A stretch of DNA of 5,943 nucleotides from an uncultured Oscillospiraceae bacterium (lineage in GTDB: Bacteria; Bacillota; Clostridia; Oscillospirales; Oscillospiraceae), in the NCBI GenBank assembly GCA_934655875.1, contig CAKUHB010000052.1:1-5943 (forward strand). Direction: 5' to 3'. Under the pieces are notes generated by a model. The model was not told the origin of the DNA. It saw only the letters and a list, made by a program, of their open reading frames with translations, and made no database searches. Positions 1-4,919 of the stretch are shown here, piece after piece (the first letter of the stretch is position 1; the number at the start of each line of letters is the position of its first letter). The translations under genes were made by a program, and so were the position numbers.

Positions 1-336
1 CCCAGCAACCCGACCTACCCGGAAGCAGGAACACTGGTCGAAAGCGGCAGCGAGTACACCGTCAACTACGTCAAGGACGACAGCCAGACGCAGGACACCA
101 AGTACACCGTCAAGTACACCATCGAAGGTGCCGAGCAGACCAATGACAAGGTCGAAGTGACCGGCACGGCATGGATCAACGATAACCCGGCCAAGATCGC
201 CATTGCTGCAGGCGGCATCCCGACCCCGGCCAACAAGTACACCGGCTATAAGCTCGATCCCAACAACCCGGCATATCCGGCAGCTGGTACTCTGGTCAAC
301 AGTGGCACAGTATTCGTGGTCAACTACATCAAGAAG
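1..336 (+). repeat. Coding tandem repeat with a 258-bp period
   Basis: Bases 1-78 and 259-336 encode matching segments (PSNPTYPEAGTLVESG... and PNNPAYPAAGTLVNSG...), 16 identical of 26 residues, exactly 86 codons apart. One full unit and the end of the preceding one are visible, so more units probably lie to the left of the window. Each unit has the pattern Y-x-V-x-Y ... TGYKLDP ... AGTLVxSG ... VNY, typical of beta-grasp-like surface repeats. The copies have diverged, which argues against very recent duplication. Confidence 0.8.
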
Positions 337-1464
337 GAAAATCCGACCCCCGCGACCTTTGACCCAGACGACATCGACGGTGACGGCACGGTTCTGGCCA
401 AGAAAGAACTCATTGTTCTCAGAGGCAGCGCACCGGAAGAGACCTTCGAGGTCGCGATCAAGGACCGCGTTACCGGCGCGACAATGTTGACCGGCGAAGC
501 GACGTTCTCCGGCCGCGGCGGCCAAAAGGCGTTCTACTTCGGCCGGACGCTGGAGTTCTACTACGCCGGAACCTACACCTACACCATCAGCGAGACGGAA
601 GGCAATACGCGCTGGATGACCTATGATGACAGCGTCTATGAGCTGGAGATCGTGGTCAAGCTGGACGAAGAGCAGAACAAGCTGTATGTCGATTCCGTGA
701 ATCTCTACGGCTGGTCGAATCCGTCCATCGTCTTCACCAACACCTACGACCGCAAGACCGGCACTGTCGTCATCCCGACCACGCCCAGCCAGCTGAATAC
801 CGACGACCATTACGCCTATGTCATCGGCTATCCGGACGGCTCGGTCCATCCGAACGGCGAGATCACCCGCGCCGAGGTCGCAACGATCTTCTTCCGTCTC
901 CTGCGGGATGATGTCCGCCGCGCGAACTTCACCAGCTATAACACCTATACCGACGTGTCGACGGACAAGTGGTACAATAACCCCGTCTCCACCATGTCCC
1001 GTCTCGGCATCATCAAGGGCTATCCGGACGGCACCTTCCGCCCGAACGATCCCATCACCCGCGCGGAATTTGCAGCCATCGCTGCCCGCTTCGATGAGCA
1101 CAAGGCCGCCAAGCTCGCGTCCTTCACCGACATCTACGGCCACTGGGCCATCAACGAGATCAGCCTGGCCTACGAAAACGGCTGGATCAAGGGCTACAAC
1201 GACGGCACCTTCCGTCCGAACCGCAACATCACCCGTGCCGAAGCCATGGCGCTCATCAACCGCGTCCTGAACCGCGCACCGGAGAAGCCCAGCGATCTGC
1301 TGAACGACATGAACAAGTGGACGGATAACATGGACACGACCAAGTGGTACTATCTGGACGTGCAGGAAGCGACCAACAGCCACGACTACACGCGCAAGAC
1401 CAACAACTACGAGCTGTGGAAAAAGATGCTCGCCGACCCCGACTGGGCAAAGTACGAGCGCTGA
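1..1464 (+). CDS. SLH-domain surface protein with beta-rich repeats and an FctA-like isopeptide domain (5' end missing)
   Basis: The frame is open from the first base, so this is the last 487 residues of a larger exported protein; GTG at 157 is only an internal codon. Residues counted from base 1: a repeat end (1-26), a second repeat (about 32-113) resembling MucBP/B-repeat modules, an Asp-rich linker (about 118-129), an FctA/Spy0128-like pilin domain (about 130-250), a Thr/Pro linker, three SLH modules (about 268-301, 312-364, 373-425; each with an ITRAE motif), and a tail with the WYYLDVQEATNSHDY signature. In the FctA family an internal Lys-Asn isopeptide bond forms next to an acidic residue; Lys134 or Lys135, Glu198 (in YTISE) and Asn247 (in FTNTY) fit. 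SLH modules bind pyruvylated secondary cell-wall polymers, so this protein probably sits outside the cell as an adhesin or structural stalk. No sortase motif is seen. SLH1 is short, lacking the usual first segment. Domain family of the repeats is less certain than SLH and FctA. Confidence 0.9.
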   Translation, partial: PSNPTYPEAGTLVESGSEYTVNYVKDDSQTQDTKYTVKYTIEGAEQTNDKVEVTGTAWINDNPAKIAIAAGGIPTPANKYTGYKLDPNNPAYPAAGTLVNSGTVFVVNYIKKENPTPATFDPDDIDGDGTVLAKKELIVLRGSAPEETFEVAIKDRVTGATMLTGEATFSGRGGQKAFYFGRTLEFYYAGTYTYTISETEGNTRWMTYDDSVYELEIVVKLDEEQNKLYVDSVNLYGWSNPSIVFTNTYDRKTGTVVIPTTPSQLNTDDHYAYVIGYPDGSVHPNGEITRAEVATIFFRLLRDDVRRANFTSYNTYTDVSTDKWYNNPVSTMSRLGIIKGYPDGTFRPNDPITRAEFAAIAARFDEHKAAKLASFTDIYGHWAINEISLAYENGWIKGYNDGTFRPNRNITRAEAMALINRVLNRAPEKPSDLLNDMNKWTDNMDTTKWYYLDVQEATNSHDYTRKTNNYELWKKMLADPDWAKYER

Positions 1465-1506
1465 TCCGCACTTGACGCAGAACCCCTCAAGCGAACCCCC
1501 TTCAAC

Positions 1507-1538
1507 AAAAGCTCCGGGCCAACCGCCCGGAGCTTTTT
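1507..1538 (+). terminator. Rho-independent terminator of the SLH protein gene
   Basis: A perfect 9-bp GC-rich stem GCTCCGGGC (1511-1519) / GCCCGGAGC (1525-1533) with a 5-base loop is followed by TTTTT (1534-1538); the preceding AAAA (1507-1510) can extend the stem. It begins 43 bases after the stop codon and separates the surface protein from the downstream operon. A weaker 7-bp hairpin, AAAACAG (1553-1559) / CTGTTTT (1566-1572), follows. Confidence 0.93.
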
Positions 1539-1598
1539 GCACAGATCACCCAAAAACAGCATGGTCTGTTTTGCAGAAATTCCTCAGATTTGATGGTA

Positions 1599-1680
1599 GG
1601 GGACGATGCCGGGCACAGCCGTTCGCGACGAAGGAGCGTTACGGATGTGGGTCCACCGCTTGCCGGTGCACATCGTCCCG
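1599..1680. repeat. Long imperfect intergenic hairpin, REP/MITE-like
   Basis: A perfect 9-bp outer stem GGGACGATG (1600-1608) / CATCGTCCC (1671-1679) continues inward as CCGG (1609-1612) / CCGG (1663-1666) and CA (1614-1615) / TG (1661-1662), interrupted by a one-base bulge on the left and TGCA (1667-1670) on the right. An inner hairpin is possible: CCGT (1619-1622) / ACGG (1641-1644) with CGC (1624-1626) / GCG (1636-1638). There is no T-run after it, so it is not a normal terminator, and no credible ORF covers it. GTAGGGG-led hairpins in intergenic DNA recall dispersed extragenic repeats in gut Clostridia; that link is from memory and not tested here. Confidence 0.55.
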
Positions 1681-1699
1681 TTGGGCTCCGTCTGAAGAC

Positions 1700-1728
1700 T
1701 TGACAAGCCGCAGCAGCGCAATTACAAT
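1700..1728 (+). promoter_or_regulatory. Sigma-A promoter of the methyltransferase/hydrolase operon
   Basis: TTGACA (1700-1705), a perfect -35 box, is separated by exactly 17 bases from TACAAT (1723-1728), a 5/6 match to the -10 box. Transcription would start near 1735, giving a leader of about 70 bases that holds two palindromes and the ribosome binding site before the GTG at 1807. A near-consensus promoter implies strong basal expression unless repressed. Confidence 0.85.
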
Positions 1729-1737
1729 ATGAGTGCG

Positions 1738-1785
1738 GTTAAATGAGATTAACTAAATGAAAGATACGAGTTAGACAAATCTAAC
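1738..1785. promoter_or_regulatory. Paired 16-bp palindromes, probable repressor operators
   Basis: GTTAA-ATGAGA-TTAAC (1738-1753) and GTTAGA-CAAA-TCTAAC (1770-1785) are both 16 bp and share GTTAR-N6-YTAAC. Their centres are 32 bp apart, about three helical turns, so a pair of dimers could bind the same DNA face. Both lie just downstream of the -10 box, where a bound protein would block transcription. The TTAG/CTAA arms of the second site loosely resemble DtxR-family metal-repressor half-sites, but spacing differs and the cognate regulator is not in the window. A weak RNA hairpin is the alternative reading of the second palindrome. Confidence 0.6.
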
Positions 1786-1792
1786 ATACAAC

Positions 1793-1802
1793 AGGGGGGA
1801 AG
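1793..1802 (+). promoter_or_regulatory. Ribosome binding site that fixes a GTG start
   Basis: AGGGGGGAAG lies a few bases before the GTG at 1807 and is purine-rich and G-rich enough to pair with the 16S rRNA tail. It supports GTG at 1807 as the start of the methyltransferase; the next in-frame ATG (1852, residue 16) has no comparable site. Confidence 0.75.
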
Positions 1803-1806
1803 CACT

Positions 1807-2409
1807 GTGAAAAAGACTTTCTGGGATCGAAACGCCGGTCTCTATGACAGCTTCATGCGCAAGGACACGGCGGCCTATGAGCAAATGTACGCGCTGATCC
1901 GGCCCGTCGTGCGGCATAAAACGGTTCTGGAGCTTGCGACCGGCACGGGGCTGATCGCCCGGCATATCGTGAGCGAAGCTGACCATATCGAAGCGACCGA
2001 CGCGTCGCCGGAGATGATCGCGCAGGCCAGGCGGGACGGAACATCCGCCAAGCTGCATTTTTCCGTGCAGGACATGTTCCATCTTCCGTATGCGGACGCG
2101 TCGTTTGATGTGATCATCGTCGCGAATGCCCTGCATATCGTCCCGCAGCCAGAGCTTGCCCTTCGGGAGATCGGGCGCGTATTAAAGCCCGGCGGCGTTC
2201 TGATCGCGCCGACGTTTACGCACGCCGGCAATACGCTGCGCGGACGGATCAAGGCGTTTTTCATGAAGCTGGCCGGTTTCCCGCTGCACAGCAGATGGTC
2301 GAGCAAAGCATATCTCGATTTTCTTCGCAGCTGCGGCTGGCAGGTGCGCAAAAGCACCGTCCTGAAAGCGTCCTTTCCGCTGACCTACACGGAATGCGTC
2401 AAAGCATAA
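1807..2409 (+). CDS. Class I SAM-dependent methyltransferase (Methyltransf_11/UbiE-like)
   Basis: The 200-residue product is probably a cytoplasmic methyltransferase that moves a methyl group from S-adenosylmethionine to an unidentified substrate. Seen in order: motif I VLELATGTGLIA (residues 40-51), the glycine-rich SAM loop; IEATDASPEM (61-70), whose Asp65 should bind the ribose hydroxyls; VQDMFHLPY (87-95), with an acidic residue near the adenine; FDVIIVANALHIV (100-112), motif IV; and LREIGRVLKPGGVLIA (119-134), the post-motif segment of the Methyltransf_11 fold. No signal peptide or membrane segment is seen. It starts with GTG behind a good ribosome binding site and is first gene of an operon: the next gene starts 15 bases after the stop, with its Shine-Dalgarno in the gap. 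Substrate cannot be read from sequence; small molecules such as quinones, metalloids or thiols are all possible. The length is short but normal for stand-alone family members. Confidence 0.9.
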   Translation: MKKTFWDRNAGLYDSFMRKDTAAYEQMYALIRPVVRHKTVLELATGTGLIARHIVSEADHIEATDASPEMIAQARRDGTSAKLHFSVQDMFHLPYADASFDVIIVANALHIVPQPELALREIGRVLKPGGVLIAPTFTHAGNTLRGRIKAFFMKLAGFPLHSRWSSKAYLDFLRSCGWQVRKSTVLKASFPLTYTECVKA

Positions 2410-2410
2410 G

Positions 2411-2419
2411 AAGGAGGAG
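2411..2419 (+). promoter_or_regulatory. Shine-Dalgarno site of the MBL-fold hydrolase
   Basis: AAGGAGGAG ends 5 bases before ATG 2425 and is a near-perfect anti-16S match. It chooses ATG 2425 over the in-frame ATG at 2461 and, lying in the 15-base gap between genes, supports co-transcription with the methyltransferase. Confidence 0.85.
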
Positions 2420-2424
2420 CAAAG

Positions 2425-3288
2425 ATGTCAAGAAAGGCGACTGAATTTCAGAAAAAGGAAATGAGCCGGATGTACCGCGGCAAGCAGATCTTCAAGCCGC
2501 TCAACACCGGCTGGATCGACGAGCATGTGGCCTGCGTGCGCGAGTGGGTGGCGAATATCTTCTTCTACCGCAAGGGCGATACCGTCCTCATGATCGACGC
2601 CGGATACAACTATGACCGGCTGGGCGAAAAAATGCGCTGGCTCGGCCTCGACCCCGCGCAGATCCGCCACATCCTGATCACCCATCAGGACACCGACCAC
2701 GTGGGCGCCGTGGAAGCCGACAGCCCCGGCCTGTTCCGCGATGCCACACTCTATATCGGCGAGACGGAAAACCGCTACCTGACCGGCCAGACGCGCCGCA
2801 GGGTTATTTACCACATGTACTGCCTGCCGCAGGTGACGATCCGGAATAAAAAAGTCCTTCTGCAGGACGGGCAGGTCTTTGAGATCGACGGCATCCGCGT
2901 CGAATGCTTCCTCGTGCCCGGCCATACGTGGGGCCATATGGTCTATCTCATCGACGGCCGGTATCTTTTCACCGGCGATACCATCTGGTTCGGCGCCGAC
3001 GGCGGCTACAGCTTCATCAGCGCGCTGGCCGAGGATAATAAGCTCGCCGTCCGCTCGCTCGCCGCGCTCGAGCAGAAGCTCCGGAGCCGCGGCCTGCAGC
3101 CGGTCTTCCTGACCGGCCATACCGGCTGGACGGATAACTTCGCCTTTGCCTTCGCGCATAAGGACAAGCTCTGCTCGCCGTTCCATAAGCGCGTCCCGGA
3201 CCCGGCCGCACCCTACGACGGCTACGACGAATCGGACGACACCGAGCAGCAGGCCAAAGCCCGGCTCCTGCCTCCCGTCGGCCGCTAA
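2425..3288 (+). CDS. Metallo-beta-lactamase-fold hydrolase with a variant HxDxDH metal centre
   Basis: This 287-residue protein has the full series of MBL-superfamily motifs: Asp58 in VLMIDAGY, His87-Gln-Asp89-Thr-Asp91-His92 in LITHQDTDHVGAV, His167 in VPGHTWGHMVYL, Asp185 in LFTGDTIW, and His232 in LTGHTG. The canonical motif is HxHxDH; here the second His is Asp89, a variant that recurs in some Firmicute members. Such proteins are usually cytoplasmic di-metal hydrolases of esters, lactones or thioesters (glyoxalase II, lactonases), but substrate cannot be assigned. A carboxylate at this position is also a feature of flavodiiron proteins (HxExD), so the metal may be iron or manganese instead of zinc; this is inference. 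No flavodoxin or rubredoxin domain is attached. The last 30 or so residues are Asp/Pro-rich and probably disordered. It is the second gene of the operon with the methyltransferase, so both may act on one pathway. Confidence 0.88.
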   Translation: MSRKATEFQKKEMSRMYRGKQIFKPLNTGWIDEHVACVREWVANIFFYRKGDTVLMIDAGYNYDRLGEKMRWLGLDPAQIRHILITHQDTDHVGAVEADSPGLFRDATLYIGETENRYLTGQTRRRVIYHMYCLPQVTIRNKKVLLQDGQVFEIDGIRVECFLVPGHTWGHMVYLIDGRYLFTGDTIWFGADGGYSFISALAEDNKLAVRSLAALEQKLRSRGLQPVFLTGHTGWTDNFAFAFAHKDKLCSPFHKRVPDPAAPYDGYDESDDTEQQAKARLLPPVGR

Positions 3289-3296
3289 AGCATGAG

Positions 3297-3331
3297 AAGC
3301 GCCTGTCTCCAATGGATGGAGACAGGCGCTT
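3297..3331. terminator. Bidirectional terminator between convergent genes
   Basis: A perfect 15-bp stem, AAGCGCCTGTCTCCA (3297-3311) paired with 3317-3331, encloses a 5-base loop. It fills the 46-bp gap between the hydrolase stop (3288) and the regulator stop on the other strand (3335). The sequence after the stem is only moderately T-rich on either side (CTTTGATT on +), so efficiency may differ by direction, but its position and stability point to shared termination. Confidence 0.85.
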
Positions 3332-3334
3332 TGA

Positions 3335-4402
3335 TTATCCGCTTTGTCTTTGGTACAGGGCCCACGGCAGGCTGACGCTGCGGCAGGGCTGGCGGCGGAT
3401 CTGGCTGAGAAGATTTTCCGCCGCTGCGCGGCCCATGGCGTGCGGCTCATGACCGATGGAGGTCATGCTGACGGGGCCGAAGGTGCAGTAGTAGCTGTTG
3501 TCAAAGCTCACGACGGCGACGTCCTCCGGCACGCGCTTTCCCGCGCGCAGAAGCGTCCGGATCAGATGGAAGGCGATCTCATCGTTGTAGCAGACGACCG
3601 CCGTGCAGCTGCCCAGCTGCTGCTGCAAAAACGCCTGCAACATGCTCTCGTCCTGTAGCTCCACGAGCTGGTGGCGCTGGAAGCTGGAAAACCAGAGAAA
3701 ATTCTCATCCAGCGGAAAAAGTCCGGCGTCGCGCATGGCGCAGACCACGCCATGATAGCGCTCCGGCCCCTGCGTATCGTCGGATTTGAAGATCCCGGCG
3801 ATTTTTTTATGCCCGTTCCGGATCAGATGCTCCGCCAGCAGATATCCGCCGCCGTAATTGTCATCCCCGACGCAGAACGCGTCCGGCAGCTCCCGGCAGC
3901 TTCCGTGCAGAAAGGTGAGCGGCAGCTCCCGCTTCTGCAATTGCAGATAAAACTCCGCGTTCGGGTTCGGCAGCGCGGTCTTGCATCCCTCGACCAGGAT
4001 CCCTGCCGGGGGATCGAGCAGCAGCTGCTGCAAAATCTCGCGCTCCAGCCGGAAGGAGTTCTCCGTGGCGTGGATCACGACGGAAAAGCCCTGCGCGGCC
4101 AGGCACGCCTGCACATCCTTCAGAAGGGAAGGGAAGATATAGTCGCTGAGCGAGGTCGCGATCACGGCGATCCGCCGGTCCTGATTTGCAGCCGACGGGC
4201 GCAGAAAGCTTCCGCTGCCGCGCCGCTTTTCAATGCGGCCCTCCTGCTCCAGCTCAGACAGCGCCTGCCGTACCGTCTGCCGGCTGACATGATACTGCGC
4301 GGCCAGCTCCTGCTCGCACGGCAGCCGCCGCACGCCCTGCGCATACCACTCCGGCAGCGCCTGCCGCAGCGTCTGCGCCAGCTCGAGATACTTCGCTGTC
4401 AT
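3335..4402 (-). CDS. GntR/LacI-hybrid transcriptional regulator, AraR-like
   Basis: The 355-residue product has an N-terminal GntR winged helix (about 1-68) with LPCEQELAAQYHVSRQTVRQ (residues 27-46) as helix-turn-helix and GRIEKRRGSGSFLRP as the wing, followed by a LacI/GalR-type periplasmic-binding sensor (about 76-350): VGDDNYGGGYLLAEHLI (178-194), AVVCYNDEIAFHLI (268-281) and VPEDVAVVSFDNS (291-303). This domain order is that of Bacillus AraR, a sugar-released repressor. Start: ATG at 4402-4400 begins the domain (MTAKYLELAQ) and follows GGAAAGGATGG; the frame runs open to 4531, but those extra 43 residues lie over the promoter and show no family similarity, so I exclude them. It diverges from a sugar-binding lipoprotein gene, probably its main target, and may repress itself. 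The effector is probably a sugar, but arabinose specifically is not shown. Confidence 0.9.
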   Translation of the reverse strand: MTAKYLELAQTLRQALPEWYAQGVRRLPCEQELAAQYHVSRQTVRQALSELEQEGRIEKRRGSGSFLRPSAANQDRRIAVIATSLSDYIFPSLLKDVQACLAAQGFSVVIHATENSFRLEREILQQLLLDPPAGILVEGCKTALPNPNAEFYLQLQKRELPLTFLHGSCRELPDAFCVGDDNYGGGYLLAEHLIRNGHKKIAGIFKSDDTQGPERYHGVVCAMRDAGLFPLDENFLWFSSFQRHQLVELQDESMLQAFLQQQLGSCTAVVCYNDEIAFHLIRTLLRAGKRVPEDVAVVSFDNSYYCTFGPVSMTSIGHEPHAMGRAAAENLLSQIRRQPCRSVSLPWALYQRQSG

Positions 4403-4428
4403 ATGGCCACCATCCTTTCCGATTATAA

Positions 4429-4437
4429 ATTGTACCA
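4429..4437 (-). promoter_or_regulatory. Extended -10 promoter of the GntR/LacI regulator
   Basis: On the minus strand the sequence reads TGGTACAAT, an extended -10 element (TGN plus TACAAT). Transcription would start near 4422, leaving a leader of about 20 bases with the purine-rich AAAGGATGG before the ATG at 4402. No good -35 box is present, which extended -10 promoters tolerate. A second minus-strand TATAAT (4422-4427) is closer to the start and would leave almost no leader. Confidence 0.6.
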
Positions 4438-4463
4438 CATGGGCCGGAAAACTGCACCGCAGG

Positions 4464-4530
4464 ATTTGTTCGTTTTCCTTTGAAAAAATGAAAATCAGGC
4501 AAAAGAAAAACGGAATCTGTACGAACAGCA
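4464..4530. promoter_or_regulatory. Two AraR-like operator candidates upstream of the regulator promoter
   Basis: ATCTGTACGAACAG (4515-4528) has CTGT-ACGA-ACAG symmetry and, extended to 4530, matches the Bacillus AraR operator ATTTGTACGTACAAAT (recalled from the literature) at 11 of 16 positions. ATTTGTTCG (4464-4472) matches its left half at 8 of 9. Both carry TGTTCGT on one strand or the other. Centres are about 51 bp apart, near five helical turns, a spacing that allows looping. Given an AraR-like regulator next door, these are its likely sites. The 8-mer GCTGTTCG recurs at 4807-4814, beside the forward promoter. Confidence 0.5.
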
Positions 4531-4556
4531 TAAAAATATGCCAAACTTTTTTCGTA

Positions 4557-4676
4557 AAATTTCAAACACAAGAAGAAAAATATCAAACAACATCTGCGCA
4601 TTTTGTGGGTTTCTATACGGTGTTACCGCCATAGCAGCTGCAATGCTGTCCGCATATAATCATAAAATATCAAACA
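4557..4676 (+). repeat. Short direct repeats AAAATATCAAACA in the divergent promoter
   Basis: The 13-mer AAAATATCAAACA occurs identically at 4577-4589 and 4664-4676, with a one-base variant AAAATTTCAAACA at 4557-4569 and a weaker relative (AAAATATGCCAAAC) at 4533-4546. All are in the same orientation. The first two are 20 bp apart, two helical turns. Direct repeats with this spacing fit binding by an AraC-type or response-regulator activator; no such gene is in the window. A/T-rich composition makes partial matches likely, but two exact 13-mers within 100 bp are unlikely by chance. Confidence 0.5.
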
Positions 4677-4819
4677 AAAATCGCGGAATCGCAGGAGAAA
4701 AACAAAAGGAAATCACGGAAAAGCGGCGAAAAAGGACGAACCTGTCCGTATTGGAACCTGAAACCGGAGAAGCTGTCTTATCAACTGTGCCGAAAATGCC
4801 GCCGCAGCTGTTCGCCGGA

Positions 4820-4848
4820 TTGATTTCCGCGCCGCCGCGCGTTTAAAT
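4820..4848 (+). promoter_or_regulatory. Candidate promoter of the sugar-binding protein gene
   Basis: TTGATT (4820-4825) and TTAAAT (4843-4848) match the -35 and -10 boxes at 4 of 6 each with an ideal 17-base spacer. Transcription would begin near 4855, a 65-base leader. The boxes are weak, fitting an activated or otherwise controlled gene. TATAAT at 4655-4660 is an alternative -10 box with a leader of more than 250 bases. Confidence 0.4.
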
Positions 4849-4882
4849 AGAGCCATGACAGGCGAAAACCTGCAACACGAAA

Positions 4883-4911
4883 CAAATTTGGAACAAAATT
4901 TGAAAGTGAGG
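4883..4911 (+). promoter_or_regulatory. Leader hairpin and ribosome binding site of the sugar-binding protein
   Basis: CAAATTT (4883-4889) pairs perfectly with AAATTTG (4896-4902) around GGAACA, a weak 7-bp hairpin just ahead of the Shine-Dalgarno GTGAGG (4906-4911), which lies 8 bases before ATG 4920. Read as DNA the same bases are two tandem palindromes, CAAATTTG and CAAAATTTG. GGAACAAAA occurs twice (from 4890 and 4910). It may be an mRNA-stabilising or operator sequence; the ribosome binding role is the secure part. Confidence 0.45.
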
Positions 4912-4919
4912 AACAAAAC

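Larger units (their letters stand above)
4403..4919. other. Divergent regulatory region, 517 bp, AT-rich
   Basis: This gap between the regulator and binding-protein genes is clearly richer in A+T than its neighbours over about 4465-4720. It holds the regulator promoter, operator candidates, direct repeats and the forward promoter, listed separately. It also contains a perfect TATAAT (4655-4660) without a good -35 box, and a palindrome GCATA-AAAA-TATGC (4528-4541) touching the main operator candidate. The stretch 4680-4815 shows no convincing element apart from a small GGAC/GTCC inverted repeat (4734-4747). The open frame through 4538-4846 looks non-coding. The length exceeds what two simple promoters need, suggesting more than one regulator or an untranslated leader RNA. 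Confidence 0.6.

Noticed and set aside
1..336. Possible CRISPR or non-coding satellite repeat
   Set aside because: The 258-bp period is in frame and encodes protein modules; there are no short identical repeats with unique spacers.
1472..1732. 86-codon frame after the SLH gene
   Set aside because: It runs through a terminator, the intergenic hairpin and the -35/-10 promoter, and has no ribosome binding site.
2428..3450. 340-codon open frame on the minus strand, antisense to the hydrolase
   Set aside because: It mirrors a clear MBL gene whose motifs are intact; long antisense frames are common in GC-rich genes, and it crosses the terminator hairpin.
3671..4483. 270-codon + strand frame over the regulator
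   Set aside because: Shadow of the GntR/LacI gene; Arg/Leu/Gln-rich with no recognisable domain.
4403..4531. 43-residue N-terminal extension of the regulator
   Set aside because: It lies over the extended -10 promoter, is hydrophobic without family similarity, and the ATG at 4402 starts exactly at the GntR domain.
4655..4660. Perfect TATAAT as the main promoter of the sugar-binding gene
   Set aside because: No -35 box at 16-18 bases and no TG extension, in very A/T-rich DNA; kept only as an alternative.
4538..4846. 102-codon open frame in the divergent region
   Set aside because: It has no Shine-Dalgarno, its Lys/Ile/Ser/Asn repeats are just the AAAATATCAAACA DNA repeat read in frame, and it resembles no family I know.
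4859..4872. CAGG-N6-CCTG hairpin near the transporter start
   Set aside because: Only 4 bp of stem; expected by chance and not positioned as a clear terminator or operator.
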